A stretch of DNA of 44,196 nt from Treponema sp. UBA4307 (lineage in GTDB: Bacteria; Spirochaetota; Spirochaetia; Treponematales; Treponemataceae). The position numbers and the translations under genes are program-made. The notes beneath the pieces were generated by a model, which worked only from the letters and a program-made list of their open reading frames with translations, ran no database searches and was not told the origin of the DNA. Where the stretch lies: assembly GCA_002394685.1 (NCBI GenBank), contig DGUP01000078.1, forward strand, positions 1 to 44,196, given 5' to 3'. Below are positions 19,101 to 27,460 of this stretch, piece by piece; within the stretch, counting starts at the first letter, position 1; each line of letters begins with the position of its first letter.

Positions 19101-20123
19101 GCTGCTTACGGAGGACAGGGAACTTCTTTAGGAAACAGCAGCTACTATCAGGAAAATGTTACATGGACTGAATGGGATTATGACGTTCGTGCACTGGGGC
19201 CAGATTCCTTTACAGTAGATTTAATGAATTACAATTTAAGCAGCGACTGGAATACGATCTGTACCGCTGCAATTTCTGACAAGCAGGAAAGTTTATCACC
19301 TGTTACAAATCTTGAGGACACAAGTGTTACTGCTGTCACCAGCGGACTCTTCATAAAACCAGTAAGCCTTTCTGCAGCAAGTGATGGACGTGGAACTACA
19401 GACGGACTGCTGAAAGTTCTCCGGGATGCTAAGCACTACTATTCTGTTAATCTCACTGCCAGCCATACCGGCACAACAATAACCAGCCGTCAGGGAGAAG
19501 ATGCTTCAATTTATGCATACAGACAAATCTCAGACGAAGAACTTGCAAAAACAGCTCTCTATATATTTGCCTACGGGTTTTATTTAAATGATGGAGGCAA
19601 CCCTGACTATTCCAATATTGGCACTCAATTCAAATACGGCGGAAAAAACACCATTCAGGGATTAAGCGGATATGCAAATTTCACAGACAGATCAACGGCA
19701 ACTTTCGAACTTGGGGCGGGAAAATACAAGCAGTATTACGATTTTAAATCTTACTGTCCGGAACTTTATACACCGGCAGGAATTCTTGTATCTTCTCCAG
19801 TTAAAATTACCACTGACACTTATTCATGTGGAATAAAAGGTGCATCTGATAATTATATCTACACTTTCAGAGACAGCCACACTATTACGATTGAAAATTC
19901 TGATGATACCATTCCACTTGATTATTCAGCAGTCCTTGGCTTCAGTTGTAGTAATAATGAATCTATCACAATTACAATCACCCGAAACGGAAGCACAAGC
20001 AATGAACTTATAAACACAAACAACGACAACGAACTGCGTAAAGCCTGGTTCCCTATGCAGATTCATTCAGACAAAAACTACGAACTACAATCTTCTGCTT
20101 ACGGCTGGTGGCCATCAAACTAA
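16143..20123 (+). CDS. large lipoprotein built of fibronectin-III-like modules
   Basis: 1326 residues. The signal peptide ends in a relaxed lipobox with Cys21 (LAIS-C). The mature protein is a chain of about eight fibronectin-III-like modules, recognisable by repeated W/V-S-W cores such as SVELNWDCIKNAVSYIVY, LLSWDSIENAAYTITY and LTLRWAQVDGAEKYLIYR, followed by an unassigned C-terminal region from about residue 1000. It is probably surface- or periplasm-exposed and binding or adhesive; a ligand cannot be inferred. The gene heads a four-gene run with gaps of 12-21 bases. The start has only a weak ribosome binding site (CGGG) in a leader of about 36 nt. Confidence 0.82.
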   Translation: MKKIHTFLGLTVLSAILAISCTYDLVSAPTSSGGDSNPAAYPDSIQPPSVLTASQGGYRSVELNWDCIKNAVSYIVYSAETPFDTFQQIYKTTGTQTSCTIEEECGSSKYYCVSAVNYYGTVSSKSKVVYGTSLATPVITDIIQSSEGTSLTLNWWMDNCDSDTYQDSVKFIISVYDSSTASQSILNMEVDDGSSRSAEITGLSPNTDYYFQVQAECSLNPEKKTSSDLTSKSTAHRIIPDAAENFTVSQGTSTTEVLLSWNLPSLVEYYDASTNSYVYNPVYFTVNRKLYGNDDSTYECLARIGSGTASGLTQTFAEYIPGAQLTFTDSTAVRGKQYVYMIQSYTDNTNKIYTSDSSKTQGISGWTISDASVSINSSITYDENDHNIISKIDGEFTFAFQPYNIQYTYLITRTKTSLDLSTTFEETIIQCSNSLSSIKSFKDTFTDPKEEAGYYKYKIYILPYQTASVTQIPAEENVIEILEPVQQITVTEDARLIPSITNFKVSDGYKDKFLLSWDSIENAAYTITYTPVVDGHPQTEVSVNLQKENSSEDGFYTVEGSTVYYECPAASGDSRVFTLTADTGLKNSASLDQIYHTLGTALLTEAAPDYDKITVSWPAVQMADTNYTVTAHYQDSSKELAVEDVLLLTEYDENQENFTCVLNKPEGYNNPAVSGKPVTLTVTATNTKTGDTTSSSLSVHTLGPALINASAATIPNSSNSLTLRWAQVDGAEKYLIYRTMYSDSSANSIAAADTYIVDAQTLEVSEYNGQSTAGRVNVKSGSGFFIFTDKQTDAAETYGYQTHQEKIQWGLPFGYVVLPVKAGGSQDDFSFEENSLKMSSSSKVNYGTLSDVKTAAYGYGLNLMASKSESASKVSVQWDKPYFTNLTPTLYRRQMYDSSAKWTKVATLGQGVNSYQVTISKEDISKAFEYAVQYEASSSCEFVESFTQTLANTLEDSLESPRYIYPDGVKAEPLNKGYVLALADFDAAYGGQGTSLGNSSYYQENVTWTEWDYDVRALGPDSFTVDLMNYNLSSDWNTICTAAISDKQESLSPVTNLEDTSVTAVTSGLFIKPVSLSAASDGRGTTDGLLKVLRDAKHYYSVNLTASHTGTTITSRQGEDASIYAYRQISDEELAKTALYIFAYGFYLNDGGNPDYSNIGTQFKYGGKNTIQGLSGYANFTDRSTATFELGAGKYKQYYDFKSYCPELYTPAGILVSSPVKITTDTYSCGIKGASDNYIYTFRDSHTITIENSDDTIPLDYSAVLGFSCSNNESITITITRNGSTSNELINTNNDNELRKAWFPMQIHSDKNYELQSSAYGWWPSN

Positions 20124-20135
20124 GGAGTTATTTTT

Positions 20136-22457
20136 ATGAAAACAAATAAAAAGAATATTGCAAAATACATTCTTCTCCAGTTTCTTATCCTTCTTTCTGC
20201 ATTTACAGTTGCCGGCTGCTATTCCTGGTGGGAAGATGAGTTTGCAGTTGACACTACGAAAACCCGCGTCTCTTTAGGTACACTGCTTTACAATAGTCCG
20301 GCAATTACATCACTGGAAAAACCTTCACAGGTTCTGGCATCCCAGGGACTCTACTCTGGCAGCATAAAGATTCACTGGACTCAGGTAGAAAACGCTGAAT
20401 CTTACAGAATTGAAAGGGCAAAAGTACAGGCCGATTCTTCTGGAAATTTTACACTGCCTGAAGAAGACGATTTTTCTGTTCTGCAAAAAAATATTTACTC
20501 GAACAATTTTACTGATGTAATTTTAAGCAGCCCTTCCGCAGAAAACGCAGAATATTCCTACAGATACTATTACAGAATATCAGCAGAAAATTTAAGCAAA
20601 GGCTATGAATCCTCAGAGTTCACTGATATTAATGAAGCAGACACTGAAGGTACCGGATGGCTTTTATGTCCTCCATCAAATGTTACTGCTGACAAGGGAA
20701 AATCAACTGAAGAAATTAAAGTTACCTGGAATGGAATTAAGAAAGCCTCTTACTATGAAATTTACAGAAGCAGCGAAGATTTAACCGGCAGCAGTCGTTC
20801 CATGGATTCTTACCTCAGGGAAAAGGTTCCGGCATCTTCAACCTATTACATAGACAGACCTTCTGATGAAGAAAAAGGAAAAGATTTTTATTATTACGTA
20901 AAAGCGGTTCTTTCTACAGGTTCCGAATCCGCCTGCTCTGCCAGTGCAATGGGCTACACTTTAACAGAAGGTGCACCCGCAGCTCCATCTAACGTAAAAG
21001 TGATTGACGGTTACGGCAGCAGCACCAGTGAACTGAATATTTCCTGGGAACCGGTTACAAGCGGAGATAAAACAATCACCTATAATCTTTTCAGAAGTTC
21101 ATCTCTTTCAGCTTCACCAGTTCAGGTTGCAAACGGATTAACTTCCACTTCTTACACAAACAACACTACAACTTCCTCTTCAAAAATTGTACCGGGAGTA
21201 AAGTATTATTATTATGTTCAGACAGTTGCAACCGATTCTGATTTAAACATAGAAAAATCATCATTTTCTGAATCCGGAACAGAGTCTCAATCACCTGCCA
21301 TGGGATTTTTACTCAGTCCTCCAGCTTCTTTAGACATAGGCGACAATGAGGATGAAGATTACGTTCTGCTAAAATGGACACCTTCTATCGGTTACGAAAC
21401 ACAGGCCACCCCTTACAGTTACAATATTTACTACGACTCAGATCAGACAGGATCCTACGCAGGATTAATTGAAGGAGGAATATCTTCAGAAAGTCTGGAA
21501 CTGGATGAAAGCGGATTTTATTCCTATCTGGTTCCAAAAAAATCCTTCTACAAAATTGCCGCAGTAAATGCCAGTGGACTGATTTCAACATTAAGTTCCG
21601 CAGCAGCTCCATATCCAAAAGCCCCTGAAAATGTAACTGCAACAAAAACGGCTGGCGGTGAACTTGTAAAAAATTACAGCGCAAACAGCAACGGCGTTTA
21701 TCCGGTAAAAATTACCTGGACAGCTCCGGAAAATGAAACTCCTTACGGCTACAACATTTACCGTTCAACAAAAACAGACTCTTCATTCCGCAAACTTAAT
21801 GAAGAAATCATTTTAAGCACTTCTCAGGAAAACGGTATCTTCACCTTTATTGACGAAAACTCTACGGCTCAACCGGGTACTTATTACTACTACAAAATAA
21901 TTTCATTAAATGAACTGGGCTCCGGAAAAAAATCAAACAATCCTGCAGACGATAAGGAAAATTCCTGCAGAGGCTACGGCGCACTTACCGCAGACCAGTG
22001 GTTCCGGGAATACAATAAAACTGTAATGAATTCTCAGAGCAAGCTTACCCTTATGCATAAAGCAAACGATATGGACAAACTGGGCTCAGAAACAATCAAC
22101 GGTGATATTTCCGGTACACTTGGATACAAAGCTGCAATAGCCGGATTAGGTGCTGAAATCACCATGCCTTACAAAAATTATGCAGACTTCTACATAAACA
22201 ATGATTCTTCCATGGGAATATATTTCTGCCTCACAGGAAACACTGACACCTCTTCCAACATGAGTGCAAACGGAAGCATGCATGGTACAGTTAACTGCAG
22301 CGGAATGTATCCGGGCACAGTAAAATATGACAATCTGAAAATAAAAAATGGAGCCGCCGGTGACGGTTACTACGAAGTTTCCACTTTCAGCCTTACAGGA
22401 GAATCTGTACTTGATTCCCAGCAGGTAGACTGGAAAGTTGGTGAAGAAAATAAATAG
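20136..22457 (+). CDS. fibronectin-III-module lipoprotein
   Basis: 773 residues. Lipobox TVAGC with Cys28. About five fibronectin-III-like modules follow, each opening with a PPSNV/APENV-type linker and a strand such as SIKIHWTQVENAESYRI, EIKVTWNGIKKASYYEIYR or PVKITWTAPENETPYGYNIYR. The last 170 residues or so form a separate domain rich in Gly, Ser and Met. It is related in design to the upstream 1326-residue protein, and the first module of both begins with a PSxVLASQG-like segment, pointing to shared ancestry. AAGGAG overlapping the upstream stop is its ribosome binding site, nine bases from the ATG. Confidence 0.82.
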   Translation: MKTNKKNIAKYILLQFLILLSAFTVAGCYSWWEDEFAVDTTKTRVSLGTLLYNSPAITSLEKPSQVLASQGLYSGSIKIHWTQVENAESYRIERAKVQADSSGNFTLPEEDDFSVLQKNIYSNNFTDVILSSPSAENAEYSYRYYYRISAENLSKGYESSEFTDINEADTEGTGWLLCPPSNVTADKGKSTEEIKVTWNGIKKASYYEIYRSSEDLTGSSRSMDSYLREKVPASSTYYIDRPSDEEKGKDFYYYVKAVLSTGSESACSASAMGYTLTEGAPAAPSNVKVIDGYGSSTSELNISWEPVTSGDKTITYNLFRSSSLSASPVQVANGLTSTSYTNNTTTSSSKIVPGVKYYYYVQTVATDSDLNIEKSSFSESGTESQSPAMGFLLSPPASLDIGDNEDEDYVLLKWTPSIGYETQATPYSYNIYYDSDQTGSYAGLIEGGISSESLELDESGFYSYLVPKKSFYKIAAVNASGLISTLSSAAAPYPKAPENVTATKTAGGELVKNYSANSNGVYPVKITWTAPENETPYGYNIYRSTKTDSSFRKLNEEIILSTSQENGIFTFIDENSTAQPGTYYYYKIISLNELGSGKKSNNPADDKENSCRGYGALTADQWFREYNKTVMNSQSKLTLMHKANDMDKLGSETINGDISGTLGYKAAIAGLGAEITMPYKNYADFYINNDSSMGIYFCLTGNTDTSSNMSANGSMHGTVNCSGMYPGTVKYDNLKIKNGAAGDGYYEVSTFSLTGESVLDSQQVDWKVGEENK

Positions 22458-22475
22458 TGATTTGAGAGGAAAATT

Positions 22476-22856
22476 ATGATGAATAAAAAAAATACTGCAA
22501 AAAAAATTATACTCACTCTGGCCCTGGTCGTTTCAGCACTTTTCATAACGGCCATTTCTTCCTGCTATATTCCAAATCCACTTTACGGAACATGGTCTGA
22601 TTCAAACGGTGACCAGTACATTACAATTCTTGAAGATGGAACCTTCACTGCAAGAATCACAAACTCTGATTTAACCTCCACCGATTATACCGGCGAATGG
22701 ACAACAGTTGATAATATTTTAATTCTTTCCATCAAGGGATCTGTAAACTACCAGAGAAATGTTGTCTGGAGCCTGAACGGAGCAATTCTCTATCTGGACT
22801 GGACCTCTGAAGACAACACACAAAAATCCGTAACCCTTTACCACACAGCAAGATAA
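22476..22856 (+). CDS. small lipoprotein with lipocalin-like WSD/GTW repeat strand pattern
   Basis: 126 residues. Long signal peptide with the presumed lipidated Cys30 (AISS-C). The mature domain of about 95 residues begins with YGTWSDSNGDQYITI and continues in alternating strands (EDGTFTARIT, YTGEWTTVDNILILSI), a small antiparallel beta fold like those in lipocalin-like lipoproteins. No function is assigned. Two adjacent ATGs (22476 and 22479) both fit the AGAGGA ribosome binding site. It belongs to the same run of envelope genes as the two fibronectin-III lipoproteins. Confidence 0.75.
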   Translation: MMNKKNTAKKIILTLALVVSALFITAISSCYIPNPLYGTWSDSNGDQYITILEDGTFTARITNSDLTSTDYTGEWTTVDNILILSIKGSVNYQRNVVWSLNGAILYLDWTSEDNTQKSVTLYHTAR

Positions 22857-22877
22857 GTTTTATAGACAGGAATAAAA

Positions 22878-23585
22878 ATGAAGATTAGAAAAATTTTCTT
22901 AACCGCTGCATTAATTTTAATATCCCCACTTCTCTTTGCCCAGGAATCTGAGGACAAGAGTACAGAAGAAACAGAAATTACAAAAGCTACAGAACTTCCA
23001 CCAGCCTTCGTTGCCTGGAAAAATACAAAGCTGACTTTTACAGAAGGAATTTCCTACGCCCAGATTACACGTATTGAAACTATTCCAAATGCGCCAAACT
23101 ATATTCGGGAAACAATGCTTGGGGGAGCATTTTTTTCAGTACGCACAAATGACTTAAGTCTTTTCGATTTTATTTTTACTCTTTCCGCTTACTATCCATT
23201 TTACAATGCCTTTAACGGAATGCCTCAGAAAACGCATAATATGTTTAACTATGCCCTGGATTCATTTTTAGGAGTCGTCTATACCTACGACAGGCTCAGC
23301 TGGGTTAAAATCGATACCGCATTAGGAATGCATTATATGTTCCAACTTACAGACGAATATTATATGCACTATATGGGACTGGGACTTATGCTGGGAATTC
23401 AATTTCCCCTAACCCGGCACCTGACTTTAATTGAACAGAATTACTTTTCCCTGGACAATGCAAATCTCGGAAGCAACAAAAATGTCCAGCCTTTCGACGG
23501 CTCTTACCAGTACCACATCAGCCTGGGCCTGAGATATAGCAAAAAAGTCCCGAACGAATACCATTACATTGGGAAGCTACCCTAA
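22878..23585 (+). CDS. secreted small beta-barrel-like protein
   Basis: 235 residues with a signal peptide ending LLFA-Q at about residue 21, then an acidic/Thr linker and aromatic-rich amphipathic strands. Late strands, such as LTLIEQNYFSLDN and YQYHISLGLRYS, resemble outer-membrane barrels, and the charged C-terminal tail is not a classical Phe end. No family recognised. A 19-base segment (23359-23377) encoding YMHYMG is identical to one in the barrel protein at 6333. Last gene of the lipoprotein run; AGACAGGAA precedes the ATG. Confidence 0.7.
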   Translation: MKIRKIFLTAALILISPLLFAQESEDKSTEETEITKATELPPAFVAWKNTKLTFTEGISYAQITRIETIPNAPNYIRETMLGGAFFSVRTNDLSLFDFIFTLSAYYPFYNAFNGMPQKTHNMFNYALDSFLGVVYTYDRLSWVKIDTALGMHYMFQLTDEYYMHYMGLGLMLGIQFPLTRHLTLIEQNYFSLDNANLGSNKNVQPFDGSYQYHISLGLRYSKKVPNEYHYIGKLP

Positions 23586-23637
23586 TTCCGTCTAAAAAAT
23601 CACATTTACAAACCTTCCCATTTTAGCAAATTTGCAC

Positions 23638-23664
23638 TTGACCCATATTTTTAATCCATATAGT
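23638..23664 (+). promoter_or_regulatory. promoter of the helicase gene, predicted leaderless
   Basis: TTGACC (23638-23643), a short 15-nt spacer and TATAGT (23659-23664), followed by eight bases and the ATG at 23673. The spacer is suboptimal. No Shine-Dalgarno is present. Confidence 0.45.
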
Positions 23665-23672
23665 TTTAAAGA

Positions 23673-26600
23673 ATGGAAAATACAGATCAACTTTATTTAG
23701 AATTATTAGGATTAAGAAATAAGTTACGGGAACAGCACAAAACTAAAATTTGTACTGATGATGCCCTTAAAGAAATTGTACTGATGCTCCCAAGAAAAGC
23801 CTCTGACTTTGAAAGCATTACCGGAATTGGAAAAGTATTTGTTGAAAACTATGCCGAAGCTTTCCTCAAAGTATTAAACAAATACTACAATCAGGATACT
23901 GGTGACTCAATAAAACTGAACAGAAGTTCTTTAAATACACTGAAAGAACTTGAAAAAAAACTCATCAATATCAATAAGAGAAACAGACTTCTCTACATGC
24001 CGAAAATTAATGCAAAATATACAGTAGACCTTTACAGACCGGCCATCGATACCAGAAACATTTTCTACGACTCTGGCAAGATGACAACTGTCTGCAAAAA
24101 TACAGAACCTGATTACAAAAAAATCGTTTCTCTTTTGAGAGCCGCAAACCGTAATCTCCGTGAAAAAGGTCAGAACAATCTTTTCATTGCATATCCTTTT
24201 GTAAAAGGTCAGCTTTATTCAGGAAAAGAAGCTTTTAACATCCGCGCACCTCTGGCACTTTTCCCGGTAAAAGAAGAACGCACAACCGGCTCCATCAAAC
24301 TTAAATTTGATTCAGACAGAGAAGCTCTCTACAACACAACCTTGATTCTTGCAAACAATAAATTCAATAACGTGAATAAACCTGTTCCAGAATCAGAAAT
24401 CGAAGAAATCAACCAGGAAACTTTTATTGAACAGCTCCTGGAATTTTACAAAACAAATGGTATGGAAATCAAAAAAGAAGACAAGGAAGAAGAACTCCAC
24501 GCCATTGAATCTTTTACAGAAGACACTTTCCCTGAATACAAGGGCGGCGAACTCTTTTTTGAAAACACAATCACTCTGGGACTTTTCGAAGTCTGCTCTT
24601 CTTCAATTCAGAGAGATTTCCAGCAGATAGCCCTCACAGGAAAAATCAATCCGCTTCTCAACGATCTTATTATGCCTGTGGATTTTAAGCCTCTGGATAA
24701 AAAAAGCCTTTTTGATACTCCGGAAGAAAATATTTTCTATATTAACAGTCTTAATGCAGCCCAGGAAACGGTTCTTACAGCTCTGGAACATACAGACGAG
24801 CTTGTTGTTCAGGGACCGCCTGGAACTGGTAAATCTCAGACCATTACTTCACTCATTGCCTCTTATGCAAATCAGGGAAAAACAATCCTTATGGTTTCAG
24901 AAAAGAAAACTGCCCTGGATGTTGTTTATTCCCGTCTGGGAGATTTGTCAAAATACGCTCTCTTAATCGATGATGTAAACAACAAAGAAAACTTCTACAA
25001 GCAGCTGGCAAAAATGGTTGACTTGCAGCCTACTTCAATGCCAAATGAAGGAACTATTCTAGATGCAGCAAAAACCGTAACTAATACAGTTAATCATTTA
25101 AAGACTGTTTCAGATGATTATTACACTCCAGACGATTTCGGCGTTGAACCATATAAACTCTATCTGAATAATTTCTTCAAGGATATGAAGGATGAAGAAG
25201 TTTTCAAAAAAGCCTTCATGATTAAAGAAGCCCTGCCACCGGAAGCTTACACTTTGAAATTTCCTCAGCTGGTAGAAGCCCATAAAATTTTCTCCGATGA
25301 AGCAACTATTCAGAATACAGATTCTTACATCACAAACATTAAACTCTTTCCATGGCTCAAAAAAATTCGTCCAGATTTAACTGATTTCGAACTTTCAGAA
25401 ATCAAACTTGAATTTGAAAAAGTTCTTTCTGCCGCAGACAAACAAAAAGAGGCAAAGGGATTCAAAAAGTTTTCTGAAACAAGAAATTACGTAAAAACAA
25501 TAAAGGCATTTATTGAAAAATATTTTGCCAAGAAATTCGGCAGCGGAAAAATCAGCCGCGCAATAAACAAACACAGAGATTCAATTACAAATATTTTCAA
25601 CAACTGTCAGAATTTCCTGGAGAATCAGATTTTCTACAATAATCTTTCTGATTCCTCAAAAACCTACTTTGACATTGTGCTCAAAGTTAAACCAGTTACT
25701 TTTGGAAAAATTGTGGATGCAGAAAAAGAATTATATGAATATCTTCCAAGCACCCACCTCATGGATTTTGAAGCGAGCCACAGAGAAGTTTTCCCATACA
25801 TCAAGAATTTCGATTCCATCATAAATGAGATGGAAAAGAGTATGGATAAAAAACGCGTACTCTCCCGCAAGGAACTGGAAAGCCGGCTTTCAGAGAATAT
25901 TGTTTATTTAAGCGAATCAAAGCGCCGTTCTGAAATCATGCGGGTTGTTAACAGCAAGCGCAAATGGGGCGTAAACAAATTCATTAACAAATTCAACTTT
26001 GAATTGTTCAAGGCAGTTCACATCTGGCTTTTAACTCCGGAAGTTGTTTCGGAAATTCTTCCGCTGGAGATGGGGCTTTTTGATTTAGTTGTATTCGATG
26101 AAGCTTCCCAGATGTTTATGGAGAAAGGCATTCCTACTATCCTCCGCGGCAAGCAGGTTGTAATTGCCGGTGACCAGAAGCAGCTCCGTCCTTCAAGTTT
26201 AGGTACTGGACGCTTTGAAATTGATGATGAAGCAATTGATGATGCAGCCGAAGATATGGAAAATCAGCTTGAAATCGACAGTGCTCTTCTTGAGGAAGAT
26301 TCACTGCTGGATCTGGCCCGCTTTAAGTACAACGATGTTCTTTTGAATTTCCACTACCGCTCTAAGTTCGAAGAATTAATTGCTTTCTCAAATTACGCTT
26401 TCTACAATGGAAAACTTTATGTTTCCCCAAATACTTCAACTCCAAAAGAAGCTCCAATTGAAGTATTTAAGTTGAACAATGCCAAGTGGATTAAACGTAA
26501 AAATATTGAAGAAGGCAAGAAAATTGTTGACCTGCTCAAGCATATTTTCAAGACCAGACAAAATGATGAAACAATCGGTATTATTACCTTCAACACAAGC

Positions 26601-27431
26601 CAGCGGGACTTAATTGATGACCTTATTGATCAGGAATGTTCTCTGGATCAGGATTTTGCCGTTGCAATTAACACAGAATACAACCGCAAACTTGATGGAG
26701 AAGACATTGGACTCTTTGTAAAAAACATTGAATCTGTTCAGGGAGATGAAAGAGACATTATCATTTTCTCAATCGGTTATGCTCCAAATGAAAATGATAA
26801 ACTGATTCAGAACTTCGGATGGCTCAACCAGGCTGGGGGTGAAAACCGTCTTAACGTAGCAATTTCCCGTGCTAAGCGTAAGATTTATATTGTTACTTCA
26901 ATTCTGCCTTCAGAACTGAAAATTGAAGATTTAAAGAATCAGGGTCCTTTCATCCTGAAGAAATATCTTGAATACGCTTTTGCCGTAAGCGAAAGAAACA
27001 CTGAACTTGCAAAACAAATTCTCCATTCCGTAGCCGGCATATCATCAGACAAAGCTGTTGAAGACGAAGACCTTGTTGCAGCCCAGGAAGAACTTGTTGA
27101 AGGTCAGGCATTCGATTCAAATTACTACAAACAAATTTACGAAGAATTGAGCCAGCGCCTTAACAAAGAAGGCTATGTTATTGAAAAGAATGTAGGTATC
27201 GGCGGTTACACAATTGATTTTGCAATCCGCAAGGGAGACAAATACTATCTTGGAATCGAATGTGATTCTAAGCTTTACAAAAATCTTTCATCCGTTCGCG
27301 AAAGAGATTTCTACAGACAGAAGTATCTTGAACAGAGAGGATGGAAAATTCACCGTTTATGGTCTGAACTCTGGGCTACAAACAGAAGCGGTGAAGTTGA
27401 TAAGATAGTAAGTCTTCTTTCAAAAAGCTGA
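23673..27431 (+). CDS. HRDC / DUF4011-like / SF1 helicase / PD-(D/E)XK nuclease fusion
   Basis: 1252 residues. An HRDC domain (about 5-70, with DDALKEIVLMLP and ITGIGKVFVENYAE), a DUF4011-like helicase-associated region (about 85-350), then a Upf1-like SF1 motor split by a long helical insert: Walker A GPPGTGKS 381-388, Walker B DEAS 809-812, GDQKQLRPSS, YRSKFEELI, SVQGDERDI and LNVAISRAKRK. The C-terminal 90 residues form an MTES_1575/Vsr-like nuclease fold with Asp1182 and E1196-C-D1198-S-K1200. All key residues look intact. It should unwind and cut nucleic acid. DUF4011-helicase-Vsr proteins are known among antiphage systems; an HRDC N-terminus suits structured DNA. Role in defence versus repair is undecided. 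Confidence 0.85.
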   Translation: MENTDQLYLELLGLRNKLREQHKTKICTDDALKEIVLMLPRKASDFESITGIGKVFVENYAEAFLKVLNKYYNQDTGDSIKLNRSSLNTLKELEKKLININKRNRLLYMPKINAKYTVDLYRPAIDTRNIFYDSGKMTTVCKNTEPDYKKIVSLLRAANRNLREKGQNNLFIAYPFVKGQLYSGKEAFNIRAPLALFPVKEERTTGSIKLKFDSDREALYNTTLILANNKFNNVNKPVPESEIEEINQETFIEQLLEFYKTNGMEIKKEDKEEELHAIESFTEDTFPEYKGGELFFENTITLGLFEVCSSSIQRDFQQIALTGKINPLLNDLIMPVDFKPLDKKSLFDTPEENIFYINSLNAAQETVLTALEHTDELVVQGPPGTGKSQTITSLIASYANQGKTILMVSEKKTALDVVYSRLGDLSKYALLIDDVNNKENFYKQLAKMVDLQPTSMPNEGTILDAAKTVTNTVNHLKTVSDDYYTPDDFGVEPYKLYLNNFFKDMKDEEVFKKAFMIKEALPPEAYTLKFPQLVEAHKIFSDEATIQNTDSYITNIKLFPWLKKIRPDLTDFELSEIKLEFEKVLSAADKQKEAKGFKKFSETRNYVKTIKAFIEKYFAKKFGSGKISRAINKHRDSITNIFNNCQNFLENQIFYNNLSDSSKTYFDIVLKVKPVTFGKIVDAEKELYEYLPSTHLMDFEASHREVFPYIKNFDSIINEMEKSMDKKRVLSRKELESRLSENIVYLSESKRRSEIMRVVNSKRKWGVNKFINKFNFELFKAVHIWLLTPEVVSEILPLEMGLFDLVVFDEASQMFMEKGIPTILRGKQVVIAGDQKQLRPSSLGTGRFEIDDEAIDDAAEDMENQLEIDSALLEEDSLLDLARFKYNDVLLNFHYRSKFEELIAFSNYAFYNGKLYVSPNTSTPKEAPIEVFKLNNAKWIKRKNIEEGKKIVDLLKHIFKTRQNDETIGIITFNTSQRDLIDDLIDQECSLDQDFAVAINTEYNRKLDGEDIGLFVKNIESVQGDERDIIIFSIGYAPNENDKLIQNFGWLNQAGGENRLNVAISRAKRKIYIVTSILPSELKIEDLKNQGPFILKKYLEYAFAVSERNTELAKQILHSVAGISSDKAVEDEDLVAAQEELVEGQAFDSNYYKQIYEELSQRLNKEGYVIEKNVGIGGYTIDFAIRKGDKYYLGIECDSKLYKNLSSVRERDFYRQKYLEQRGWKIHRLWSELWATNRSGEVDKIVSLLSKS

Positions 27432-27460
27432 TTATTCAGACCTTTACCCAGGAGATTTTT

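Noticed and set aside
16143..22457. Recurrent modules as possible nucleotide repeats or CRISPR
   Set aside because: The periodicity is at protein level (fibronectin-III modules of about 90 residues); no short identical DNA repeats with spacers exist.
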